Source of the DNA: Rotaria sp. Silwood1
Lineage: Eukaryota > Rotifera > Eurotatoria > Philodinida > Philodinidae
Length of the DNA: 64,000 nt
Direction of reading: 5' to 3'
NCBI GenBank assembly: GCA_905250075.1
Contig: CAJNOP010000013.1
Span: 974,188 to 1,038,187 of the forward strand
This document shows positions 25,869-36,653 of this stretch, piece after piece (the stretch's first letter is position 1; each line of letters starts with the position of its first letter). Made by a program: the position numbers and the translations under genes. Below the pieces are notes generated by a model. That model was not told the DNA's origin. It did no database searches and saw only the letters and a program-made list of their open reading frames with translations.

Positions 25869-27012
25869 TCATTCTTCCTGATGACTACCTCCAGTTGCAT
25901 TATTATCTGTTCTTTGAGGTGTATTTTGTTCATTTAAAAATGGTGATCGATGTCTTAATGGTAAAAGACTAGGATCATCATCGTCTTCACTTTCACGCAT
26001 ATTTCCAGCCAATAAACGAAATATACTACGTGGTAAATGTACAATATTACGAATACTACCTCGTCTATAATGTTCTTGTTGTTTTTCTTTATCTTGACTT
26101 GCTAATTTTAATACATTATTATCAATACTATATAATTGAAAAACAAGACAAGCAACGCATTTATCAAAACCACTATCTGTACATGAACAATGCCATGATT
26201 GTCCATTCGGAAATGAGTGATGACATATGTCACAATTGTAACTGGGTGACGAATAAACGGAACCATTTTTACGCTTACGTTTTGTATGATCAGCTTCAAT
26301 TAATTTATGTCCATGTGGACATTTAAATATTGATGAATTTCGAAGAGTTGATGAACAATTTTTCAATTGTATATCAATCATCTTTGGATAAAGTACTGAA
26401 TAAAGTGTTGAAACAAGATCATCATATTTAACAGATGTTTTTTTATAAGATTCAACAGATTTTTTATCTATAAATGTTGAACCAAGTAAAGAAACTTCAT
26501 TACAATGATATCGAGCAAGATGAGTAACAAGTTGTTGAGAATTATATTTTGTTAAATCGTTCTATTCGAAAAAAAAAAAGATATTTTATTTTTATGATTG
26601 AAAAACAAATACTGACATACTTTTTCTCGACAAGTATTATGTGGACAAGTAAATGTGACATTTGAACATCGTTCTAAATGTCTCTCATATTCATTGGGAG
26701 CTATACGTTCTGAGCAAGCACATTTAATAGTTAGTTGTTCGAGCAGTTTTTTATGTTTAGAAGATGATTTGAATGAAAAATGTTTTTTACGACATAATGG
26801 ACAACCATTTGTATAATGATTTAGATCAGCATCTTTTAGACAAAATACTCGATTACAACATGATGTTATTTGTGGATCGTCAGCAATACCTAATATTATA
26901 TTTATATAATAATATAACAATAATACGGTGTCTTACACAAGCAAATGGGACATGTAAGATCTTCAGTATCCATTGGTGTTTCTTTTTTTGTTTTTGTTCC
27001 GTCAAGATGCAT
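25869..27012 (-). CDS. RING-finger protein with extra Cys/His zinc modules (probable E3 ubiquitin ligase)
   Basis: Exons are 26937-27012, 26621-26889 and 25869-26561, totalling 346 codons (345 aa). The RING is near residues 22-65: LTCPICLCIADDPQ, then SCCNRVFCLKDAD, then GCPLCRKK, with the usual paired Cys ligands and two Cys plus an Asn/Tyr-rich span in the middle. A TRAF-like zinc module follows (KCACSERIAPNEYERHLERC, then FTCPHNTCREK). A C-terminal C1/ZZ-like module reads FKCPHGHKL, then YNCDICHHSFPNGQSWHCSC, then GFDKCVACL. The tail is acidic (SEDDDDPSLLP) and unstructured. The RING plus zinc layout suggests an E3 ligase or TRAF-like adaptor, but no TRAF/MATH domain is visible. A second in-frame Met (MDTEDLTC) is an alternative start. 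I do not recognise an orthologue. Confidence 0.85.
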
Positions 27013-28098
27013 CTTCAATCGTATCCAAATGCAAACTGCATTTCTTTTATTATGATCCTATATTGATAAGAAATGAAAATGCAATCATATCGAAAAGTTA
27101 TATATGAAAGTATGCTGATAAGCGTCGGCTTTTACCGTTAAAAGAAATATCTTTTAATATATAGACATAAAAATTATTGCGCCCTTTTCTTTGCCTCGAT
27201 AAACTACGTTTATTAACAACAATCAGTCAATCAGCTGTTTTACACAAACATAGTTCATTGGAGAGAATATTTTACCAATCCTGAAGAATCCTCTACATTA
27301 CAGAGGTCGCAGTTTGTCATTGATTAAAAATATTTGTCGGCATAAACAAAAGCCAAAAACAACTTAAAATGAGTAAACAATTTCATATTGATGAATGAAT
27401 GATACCTAATATTATTTCATTTCAAGTTCATACATGTATCATAATAGTATATATCATAAAGATTTTTTTTTCAACTTTTCTATTTTGTTTCATTATTTAC
27501 AAAAGGTTAAAAAAAATTGTCGGAAAAAATGTTTGTTTATTATCAGCTGACAAGAGAATCTTGCCATATGACGCAGCACTTGATCTCTTTTTAATCATGA
27601 GTCTCTTATATGCACAGAAAAATTAAGAGATTTGTTTTCGCTTTATCTATACATGTGTGTGTAGAATGTGCGTACGCATGATCTTCGACCTTTTTATAAT
27701 GTCAATGAAATCCTGTGTTTTTTTTTCGAATGATTTGTTATTTGGGGCTCACCTTCAAGGCTAAATAGTTAAATTCAAAATCGTATTGTTCACTCTTCAA
27801 CACAGGATAGTTGATGCTCAATTAAATAAATTATTAGAGAACGTCTTTTTTTCTCATAAAAATCTTTTGTTTTTATATTAACGAGCCATTCGATTTATAT
27901 AGCAACAAAAACATTATTAGAAAATTATGTCAAAAGAAAATGAAATGCTAATTGACTAAACAACACTAATAAAAATTTGTAAAAAAAAACATTGATTCAT
28001 TTTTAATTCAATTATTCATATATTTTTTCGAGAAATATCAACATAAGTAGAACAAATATTTTGAATAATACAAGGAAAAAAAAAATATTTTAGTTATT
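27013..28098. other. 1.1-kb spacer, nothing recognised
   Basis: A/T-rich spacer between two minus-strand genes. It should hold the RING gene's promoter and the 3' UTR of the NTR-like gene. A 75-codon open frame (27399-27626) is composition-driven and resembles no family I know. Confidence 0.4.
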
Positions 28099-28872
28099 TT
28101 AATTCAATTGAACACAAGAAATAGCCATTAAGATAAGAAGTATACTAATATTTATCGAATTAACTCCATTACGTTTATCAACAAGAACTTGAATAGAACC
28201 AGATTTACTTTGAATAGTATCGATTTCATGTTGTGATCCATCTGGAATAACTGTTGGTGATAAGCCAGAATCAATACCCGTTAAATTCATATGAGTTTTA
28301 ATTGTTGTCTGAATACATTGAAAATGAGTCGAAACAGACGGACATACATTAGTAATTGATAATGATGAATCAAGCGGTACCAATTGTTGAAGATTACATG
28401 TATCAGCTAATACTTCATTTGATGAATCATCTTCAATAAGTATGTCAACAAAATCAGATGGAATAAATGTTATTGAATCATTTAATGAATCAGGTTCAAG
28501 AAAAGCAATTGCTTTGCCCTTGCCAAGAGGAAAAATTTGACAATATGTTTTACCTTCGACTTGGCCTAGAAAAGAATATTATATAAAAAAAAAAATATTT
28601 CTTAATTTAATCTTACCAGCTTGTGTAATATTAATCAAGCTTGGTACAGCTGGTCCTTTCAAAATACAATCAACTCGAAATGAAACACGAAATGTTGATC
28701 CACTTTCATCTTCTAAGGCTTTTCCAGTTGCTTTACCATAAACGACAATCGATGAATTTTCTACTTTCGTTGCAAAATCTATTGTATCCTTTGCGCATTT
28801 TCGTTTTAATATTGATTTTCCATCACAAATAGATAATACGATAAGAAGAAATATCGTACTAATAGCATTCAT
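28099..28872 (-). CDS. Secreted/GPI-type NTR-like (TIMP/vein beta-barrel-like) protein A
   Basis: Exons are 28617-28872 and 28099-28565, totalling 241 codons (240 aa). An N-terminal signal peptide (MNAISTIFLLIVLSICDGKS) precedes a Cys-containing beta-rich domain. Characteristic strings are SSIVVYGKA, FRVDCILKGPAVPSLI, ITQAG, then YCQIFPLGKGKAIAFLEPD. This is the pattern of small OB/NTR-type or vein-type barrels, in which extracellular proteins read 'F.V.CILKG....I.I...G...C....G..YI.FLE'. Six or so Cys are spread over the mature part. The C terminus is a hydrophobic tail (NSINISILLILMAISCVQLN) with no cytoplasmic part, which fits a GPI anchor signal. The paralogue at 32600-33521 has the same intron position and phase. 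Fold assignment is inference; function is unknown. Confidence 0.75.
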
Positions 28873-31800
28873 TGTTATCTGGAAAACACGATGTGAATGA
28901 AATAATCGATATGAACTTTGTTTGTCTTTATATATATGTGTATATATATTTAGAATGAAACAAGAAAAAATGCACGTCCGATATGCATTTCTTTTTCGTC
29001 AACAAAATGGACGACGATGATAGAAGAAATACTTGTCTTCTTAAGAAGTAGATAAGTATGACGAAAGCAATTTCTGAGTACATAAAGTTCGATACATTAA
29101 ACTAATATTCGTCTCAAAATAATAGAAAGAGAAATATTTTCGGAATAGTTTTTGATAGGAACCAGATAGAGATTTGCAATTTTCACCGTTTAAAGGAGGC
29201 GATAAAACTACATCGAATTAATAATACCAAATCTTTCTGGCAAGTTTTCTCAGTATTTCCTGATAAGTTTTTTGAAAACAGAAAATTTTGTAGTGTAAAA
29301 GTTTTGGAACTTTACTTTTGATTAGTGCATCAGAATTATTAACTAGAGCTCAAGCATCTATGTAAGTCCGATGTTAAAAGTTTTAGCCAATCATGAGTTA
29401 GTAATATTTTACTAAGTATTTTTGGCAGGTTTTTCACGAAAAATCGACTATTTTGCTGATTTTTTGGTAAAAAAATCCACCTTCTAACCCTATCGAAGAG
29501 TCTCGATCTGTTAATAACCTTGGCAGGAGATCCTGACAAAGCTTGCCAGAAAGATCTGGTTATTGGTAATTCGATACAGTTTCATGGTCTTTTTCAAACG
29601 GTGAAAACTGCAGATCTCTCTCTAGTTCCTATTAAAAGTTATTCCAAAAAGACTTATTTTTCGTTTATTTTGGAAATCAATAATAACCTATTGTGTACAA
29701 AGTCTTTGCGCAACATGTTTGATCAATTGTCGTCTCATTATAAGACATTGAAGACAAGCAAAATTTCATGATCTTTCTAACTATATATTAAGAAATTAGC
29801 TTCTCATTTAATTTTAGTCCATTTCAAATAAATATCTGATGAAGGTTAAACCTAACGATTGTACAAAACGCTAATTGAAAAGGTATTGGCAAATATATAT
29901 GGTCATTTATCGGACATCTGGATGTCATTAACGAAGTCAGTGGAACCAGAATATGATGCCTTTTCCAAATGTATGCTCAGAATTTATTACTGATTTAAAG
30001 GTAGTTAGTTATGAGCGAATATTAAAATGATTCAAACATGTTGTTTTTAATCACTAAGCAAAACAGACTTATCTTTTTTATTCATAACTTTGCATGAGAT
30101 TTTAAAATAATTTTGATTTTCAAGTGTTGCACAGTGATTTATTTTCTACTATATCACATACTGCAGTTCACTAGAACTCAAAAGAAATCACAGTCTATAT
30201 ACACTTTTCGAACAGTTACTTGGTGTGTAGAATGTAATGGTTTCGATTGTTTGTAACAAAAATAAAAAAGAGACATAAGTTAATTTGGGTATCTTGTAGC
30301 ACAAGTCTCACTATACAAGTTAATGTATCAAAATACTTATAGTTTGAATTGAGATAGTTTTTATCTAAATACAAACCTGAACTACATGAGAAATTATCGA
30401 CTAACGCTATTTTTGTTTTCTCTCAGAGGTTTGCTCTCAATGAACTAACTTTAGATCAGAATAAAAATTCTGAATACACAGTTGGAAAGAGTATGAAATT
30501 CTGATTCTAGCTGATTAATTTTGATTTTCTCCAATGACTTATAAGTGCATGAAAACTGACTACACATGTTGTACAAAGTTATGTTAAACAAAGGTTATAA
30601 ATATAAAGGTTTTGGAAGACTAACATTTTGAAACACTGGCGAGGAAACGTTGGCAACTGATCAGACACTTTTCAACGAAATCTAGTAGATTCTAAATCTT
30701 CTACCATACTAATTCTTTATACAGCCTCGTGGAACTTTCTGATATTTTCGCGTGTTGGTTTTCAAGATGAATAAACTTTCTAGAGCATTCGCCGTTATAC
30801 TGAAGACAATAAAATTTTTTACAGCTAATAAAATCATTTTAATTTATTTAACAGCAACGTATCAACCTTTCACTGTGAAAATCTTCAAGTTCATAATATT
30901 TTATTTAAAACTCATAATTGGAAAAAAGAAAATATTATCAATTTGGAAGCAACTTGAGATACTCTATAATCTGAACAGACTAAAAACGATTTTGCAAAAA
31001 ATGTTTGTTGGCTGGAAATGCCCGCTTTCTAAGAAATCAGCATGTTCGATCACATACAATCCACTAACTTTCAATGAAAAAGCGATTAGTCAGTTGAATG
31101 CGTCCCTTTGTAAACTCGTTGAGACTAATAGAACTTTTTAAATCCATCTCATGGATTATCAATGTAAATGACAAAACGAAGTCATTCAGTCAAATGATAA
31201 TATTATATTTGAATAATTCTTCTCTTTCTTTCTGTATAACACATCTTATCAGTATATTAATTTCTATTTTATCAACGGTTTATTTCTCAAAAGATCAACT
31301 ACAAATTCATTAAATGATTCTTAATACTCGTCTATAGAAAGAGATCGTAATGAATATTTTACTGAAAAAAAGAATGGAATATCTTTCAATGATTCAATTG
31401 ATGTATTAATTTTAAACTGTTTCATTAATTATCAGTGAATATGAGCAGTAAAAACCAATAAGAACTAAATCATTTTCTTTATTTTTTGGCTATGTTTGTC
31501 TAAAAAAAAGAAGATAAATATCTTTTTCATTTTTACTTATTCTTCTTGTAGTTTTTATTCAATATTTCGCCATTCATATTCACAGTTATTGTTTCCCATT
31601 CAAATACATCAATTTCGTTGTATATTATTCATAATAAAACAAATAATATATTGATTTTTCCTAATTGACATCAAGTTTTATTATTATTAACAAACTGTCC
31701 ATTTCTTTAATTTTCAAGAACTGCATTTTTATCAAATGCGTCTGTTTTATTTTGTATATTATTTAAACTAGAAAATGAAAGAACACATATTCTAGACATA

Positions 31801-32599
31801 AGAATTGGTTCATTTTTAACATGCCCTGAACCCTAAAAACTAGCATAATAATAACGTCAAGCTTTTCAAAAAGCTTTTGCATCATTCCAATCATATAATT
31901 CAATTCTTTCAGTTTTGTACATTACTTCATATTGAACGAAGTCACTAGAGGAAGGAACAGAGTGAAATGACACTAAAATTTAATTACATTAACAAAAATG
32001 TTTGTGAACCAGTCAATTATGTTTTTTCCTAGAACTTTAAGTGTTGTTGTTTTTCCTAAGAAAGTAATTTTTTTTTTCGTTTTTATCACGAGTGTCTGAA
32101 CCACGAATGGCAATCGTGATGGTTCGATAATAGTTGAAGATTAAAGTAAAAGATTTTTTCGAAATTATTACCTGTTACTAGTGTCTTTGCTTCTATCCAT
32201 GATGATTCTCTTTGAGATTCATCTCTAAGAATATTTGATTTTTAAGTTGAAAATCAATAAAAATAACCTTCCCGACCGCCATATGAGAAGTGCTAATCAG
32301 ACGAAAAATGAGTGTAATTATGACAGAATACTTTTTTCTATTTCTGTTATTATTTTTATGTTGATTCTTTTTTTCTCATCATTGTTGTACAAGCTGTGTG
32401 ATAAACAAATAAAAAGTTTATAATCAACGTTTTGAAAGCATTATTAGCGATCGATTTTCATCCAGCACGAGGTATCCAACAAAAGTCATCTGTCGTGTTA
32501 CTACTCCACAATGAAATTATCGCTGATTTTTTTGTCTGCTCGACCGCAAACACGGAAACGTTTATTATATCAAATAAATGTCAATGAAAAACTCTTATT
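28873..32599. other. 3.7-kb spacer between the NTR-like paralogues, contains a fold-back
   Basis: No exon is recognised. A fold-back occupies about 29015-29775. A 129-codon frame at 30752-31141 is Lys/Ile/Phe-rich, has no domain pattern and lacks convincing splice or codon structure, so I treat it as chance. Confidence 0.45.
29015..29775. repeat. Long imperfect palindrome between the NTR-like paralogues
   Basis: Arms at about 29015-29240 and 29550-29775 pair. Examples are ttttcaccgtttaaa (29175) against ttcaaacggtgaaaa (29595), atctttctggcaagtttt (29231) against aagcttgccagaaagat (29539), and ggaatagtttttgatagga (29142) against tcctattaaaagttattcc (29626). The unpaired centre is about 280 nt. 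Outer pairing near 29020/29770 is weak but continuous. Confidence 0.72.
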
Positions 32600-33521
32600 C
32601 TACAGAAAAAGATGAAGAATACTAGAAAAAATTATCTGAATTAAACTGATAATAATCATAAATGAAAATCGATTAGCTTGATTTTTTCGTGCTGCATCAT
32701 CCGAAAAAAGCGACTTATGATTTTGACCTTGTAAAAAAGTTAAATTCAAGTTTTGACGTTGATGTTCAGCTAGAAGAAGTGATAATGCTGCAAAATCAAT
32801 CGTGCTTTTCCCAAACATTATAGAATCCTTTGTTGTTGTCGTCGTCGATAAAACTGTACTAATCGTTGTTGTAATAGAAGTTGTTGATGTTTCTAAAAAT
32901 ATTAAAATCAATTGTTGAAGAAAAGTATTCGATCAACACACACCTAGTGGACAATCAATCGAAACAGCTGATGGGCATTTATTAGTCAATCGTGCTTCAG
33001 TATCATTCAATTCCGTGAATGGATACATTCGTGAAAGACCACATGTTTTTTCAAGTAATAAATTTATTTGATTATTATATGAAATCTCATCTAAATCAAC
33101 TGGTCGATAAGTTCCATCGAAAAATGGTTCAAGAAAAGCAATATATTCTCGATTGACATCAAATCTTTGACACGAGCGACGACCAAGAAGTGAACCTAAA
33201 AAGTAATATAACATAAAGAAAAACGATAGCAACATTTATTGTTTTTTCTTATAAACCTGCTTGAACAATACGAATAATACGTTGTGTTGGGGGACCTTTT
33301 AAAATACATCGAACTAGAAATGTGACATTAAATAAATTTGGAATATTAATATCAATATTTTTATTTAATGAAGTTCCAATTAGAATTAAAGGTGATTGCT
33401 GAACTTTAATGTTAAATGGAGTATCATCTTGATTAGAATGTATATCACAGTCAGATGATGATGTATGACATGAAGTTATGAAAATAAGAATTAGACTGAA
33501 GAAGAAACGATGAGTACCCAT
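32600..33521 (-). CDS. Secreted/GPI-type NTR-like protein B with Thr-rich stalk (paralogue of A)
   Basis: Exons are 33257-33521, 32944-33195 and 32600-32892, totalling 270 codons (269 aa). I chose the start at 33521 because it gives a clean signal peptide (MGTHRFFFSLILIFITSCHT); an in-frame Met at 33551 would only add ten polar residues. The core parallels protein A: LILIGTS, FLVRCILKGPPTQRII, IVQAG, CQRF, then YIAFLEPF, followed by conserved spaced Cys (KTCGLS, NKCPSAVSIDC). Intron 1 interrupts the same QA|G codon as in A. Exon 3 adds a Thr/Ser-rich stretch (TSTTSITTTISTVLSTTTTT), probably an O-glycosylated stalk. The protein ends in a hydrophobic tail (MIIISLIQIIFSSILHLFL) that fits GPI attachment or a terminal membrane segment. 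Function is unknown. Confidence 0.75.
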
Positions 33522-36500
33522 ATTTGTTCTCGAGTAAAATGAATTGATCAAAATGAACGACTTTTTTTCTCTTTTTCTCTTTTTCTCTCTCTTCGTTTTT
33601 CCTCTATTATTCTCTTATCTTGAATTACTTCTTTTACCTTCTATGATAAGTGGATCGAATATCGAAAGACGTGATTATGATAAATAAATGTTCAATAATG
33701 CTTCTTTCATAAGAGAGCGAAGATATTAGCGGCCAAATGACCTTTGTTAAAGCAAAAAAAAAGAAGAAGGTTATTCGATCCTTCTTCTTTTATCAACTCT
33801 TGTCTTGTTCTTGTTCTTTTTATCAAACATCAAATGTACAAAGACAAGTTTTTAACAATCAAAAAGTCTTTTGATGATGTAATCATATCGTCTCTATAAC
33901 AATTGAAGAAAGATAATTAACAACACTGATCAATATCGACAAAATTCAAGAATTAATGTGGAAACAAAAGATGTTACTGATTTTATAGTTGTTAGTGTTG
34001 TTGTATTATAATAAGCCATATTTCTTTTTTTTTATGCCATAAAATAAAGCATCTAGAAACAATGATATTGAATAATTTATGAAAAATCAGAATATGTTCT
34101 CTTTTTTCTTTATTTGCTCAAAAGTTTCCATTGTGGTTCGAAAAACTTCTTTTATTGTCTAGATTTTTCTAAGGTTACTTTTTTTAAACGAAATCATTGT
34201 TTATTTTTTCAAAGTTTCTATGTAATAAAACAAATTTAATTGTATCTGTTGAACAAAAAAAATATGCTGGAATGAGATATGATTTGTATATTTCAGTCGA
34301 GTACTGCACGATTACAAATTTCGGTACTGGCATTCAACCTTTACAAAAAATTTTTACCCATATCAGTCATGCCCTTGATGATTCGTACCTTTATTCTTCT
34401 CATCCATGTATCTGACAAATATGTATCCACATCCAGATGCAAGTACTCGACTCGTGGATTGCAGAACTCTATATTTTGTGATAGAAATTTCCATGTGATA
34501 CAAAAAATTTCAGAGGGGATTCGATACTAGAAAATAGTACGCATATGACAGTCATGGTATAAGATTCATAGATTAATAAAATTAGTTCTTCAAGATAATA
34601 CGAAGTTGCACATACAAAAAGTTGAGAAGCACTAATGCATTTGTCTTTGATGAAGCTTTTAGTGAAGGAATATTATCATAGATTGTCTTAGTGAAAGTAC
34701 AAATATTTTCTTTTGAGAGATATATCTTATGTATGGCTATTCTACACGAATTTTATTCGTGATAACCTCAATACTGAGATTTATTATCACAAAAACAATA
34801 ACATATAAAGATATATTTTTCTTGGAAGTTTCATTCAGAACAAATTTAATTTAATGCAAATGAAAGTGATTCTTAATAAGAATTGATACTACAGTTTTAT
34901 GCTTATTATTCAGCATTAATTTCCATAATTGAAACATTAAAAAGATGATAGATTTTAACAAGCGTGTAGTATAGTTTTCTTATCGACTGGATGAAACAAC
35001 ATCGGAAACAAAGAGAAAAAGTGAGACTTCAAGAGTGCGTACTCCACTGTACTTCGGCAGTAACTCAACAGTATTTAATTAGTAACTTATGTGCATTACT
35101 AAGGATGACACTTTAAATTTACTCCAAAGTTAAAGTTCGGGCGCTGTAACTTTACTTAAACTGTAAAATAAACTGGAAGAAAGTATTTCCCTACCTTTAA
35201 CTTTAGAAAAATCAAAGTCAAAGCAGAGGCTTTTTTTACTAACAAAGAGTTTTTTTGAGTATAGTAGTAACTTTCTATAAAATTGGACCATAGGAAATCA
35301 GGGTTACGAAATCCAAATCTGCAGTATGGTTACTCGAAATTTCGTACTTAATTGTTTACTGAAAAAGAAAATTCGTTCTAAAAATCTTTTTATGGCAAAA
35401 ATAATTTTAAGAAAAAAGTCACTTTTTCCTTAAAAATAATATTTAACGAAAAATGTGATTTTATTTTGTTTTGTTATCCAAAAATTTTCATTGAACTTGA
35501 ATAGTCTTAATCATGTGCGTATTGATTACTCCAATTTCAATGATAAATATCAAGATATCAAAGAATGCCATCGTCATATCATGAGTGAATACCATGATGA
35601 TATGTGAGTTTGTAACAGAGAGCGAAACCGAATCGAATTACTCAATAGTTCGATTCGATTCGATCGGATACGCCTCGGGCGAATTGCATTGAATCCAAAG
35701 AAAATTTTCTTTTCCATTTCAGTCTTCGGTTTGTGCTGTTATGTTTGGTGCTTTACTTATTATGAAAGATCTAACTGCTTTTACTTACGACAATGAAAAT
35801 TTATTTATTTTTTTGATTTAGGGTATGAATGTGAGTATGTCTATAGATCGAGTAAAGAGTCATACTCACACAATTCCGATCAACACTCACACCAACATTC
35901 ACACTCGCAAGAAACCTGACTGACAGCATCTATGAACTATTATTTATTATAAGGACTAATTAGTAACAAATGCAAATATTTTTTTCACTAAAAAAACCAT
36001 AGTAAAACGGTTAAGGATTCCGGAACAATTGTTCGGTGAGTGGAAAGTAGTATACCGTTGAAGAGAGAAGCAAGAGTCCTACGAAAAATTCTTTCCTTTG
36101 CGGTTTGCAAATAGGATCAATTCCGGAACTAACTGTTTTACATGCTTTGATTGCTTAGAATTGATCTTTTTCTAAGAAGAATCACTCTGCAATTCTAGGA
36201 TAATGCACATTTCAATAAACAGATATATATATAGGCTCTTCTATGCTTTATATTTTCACCAGCCGACTGTTTCCCATTCATTCAGTTATCCACTTTGATC
36301 ACAAACTTTGTTCAACCTAGTCAAATCTGAATTAGATAAACAAAATTTTACCTGGTAAAATATGAATAGAGTTAGTCATCAATAACTTCAATAGTACAAG
36401 TTATTCTTCATTCAGTATAAATTTTCGCTCATGATAGCTCCGCGTTTCTAATAAATCTGTAGTTTTTCATATTGAAATTTAGGTTTTATTGTACTAGCTA

Positions 36501-36653
36501 ACTTAGAATAAGTTTAACTTGAAAAATGTGTTAAAATTAAGAACACACAACCTCAAAAACTTTCAATCGTTCACTGCTAGCTTTAGTCTCTGTTGTTCAT
36601 TCGTCGTCCTTGGTATTATAGTTCTGTTTCATGCGGTTGAATGTACGTGTTAG
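33522..36653. other. 3.1-kb spacer, contains a fold-back; otherwise nothing recognised
   Basis: The spacer lies upstream of NTR-like B and downstream of the CoA-transferase. It contains the palindrome at 34590-34920. A small inverted pair (gtaaaacggttaaggattcc at 36003 and ggaactaactgttttac at 36125) and a CGATT-rich patch (35655-35672) are also present. No exons are recognised. Confidence 0.45.
34590..34920. repeat. Imperfect palindrome upstream of NTR-like B
   Basis: It is centred on gtgataacctcaa/tgagatttattatcac (34759-34790) with a loop of a few bases. Pairing continues outwards: gagatatatcttatgta against acatataaagatatattttt, and aatgcatttg against tttaatgcaaatgaaag. Edges are approximate. 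Confidence 0.6.

Noticed and set aside
29520..29771. 83-codon frame overlapping the fold-back arm
   Set aside because: Its sequence is the right arm of the palindrome; openness is explained by the repeat, not by coding.
30752..31141. 129-codon plus-strand frame between the NTR-like genes
   Set aside because: Low-complexity Lys/Ile/Phe composition, no family pattern and no adjoining exons.
35050..35280. Second hAT-like element suggested by repeated taactttac-type words
   Set aside because: No terminal inverted repeats or target duplication could be found around it.
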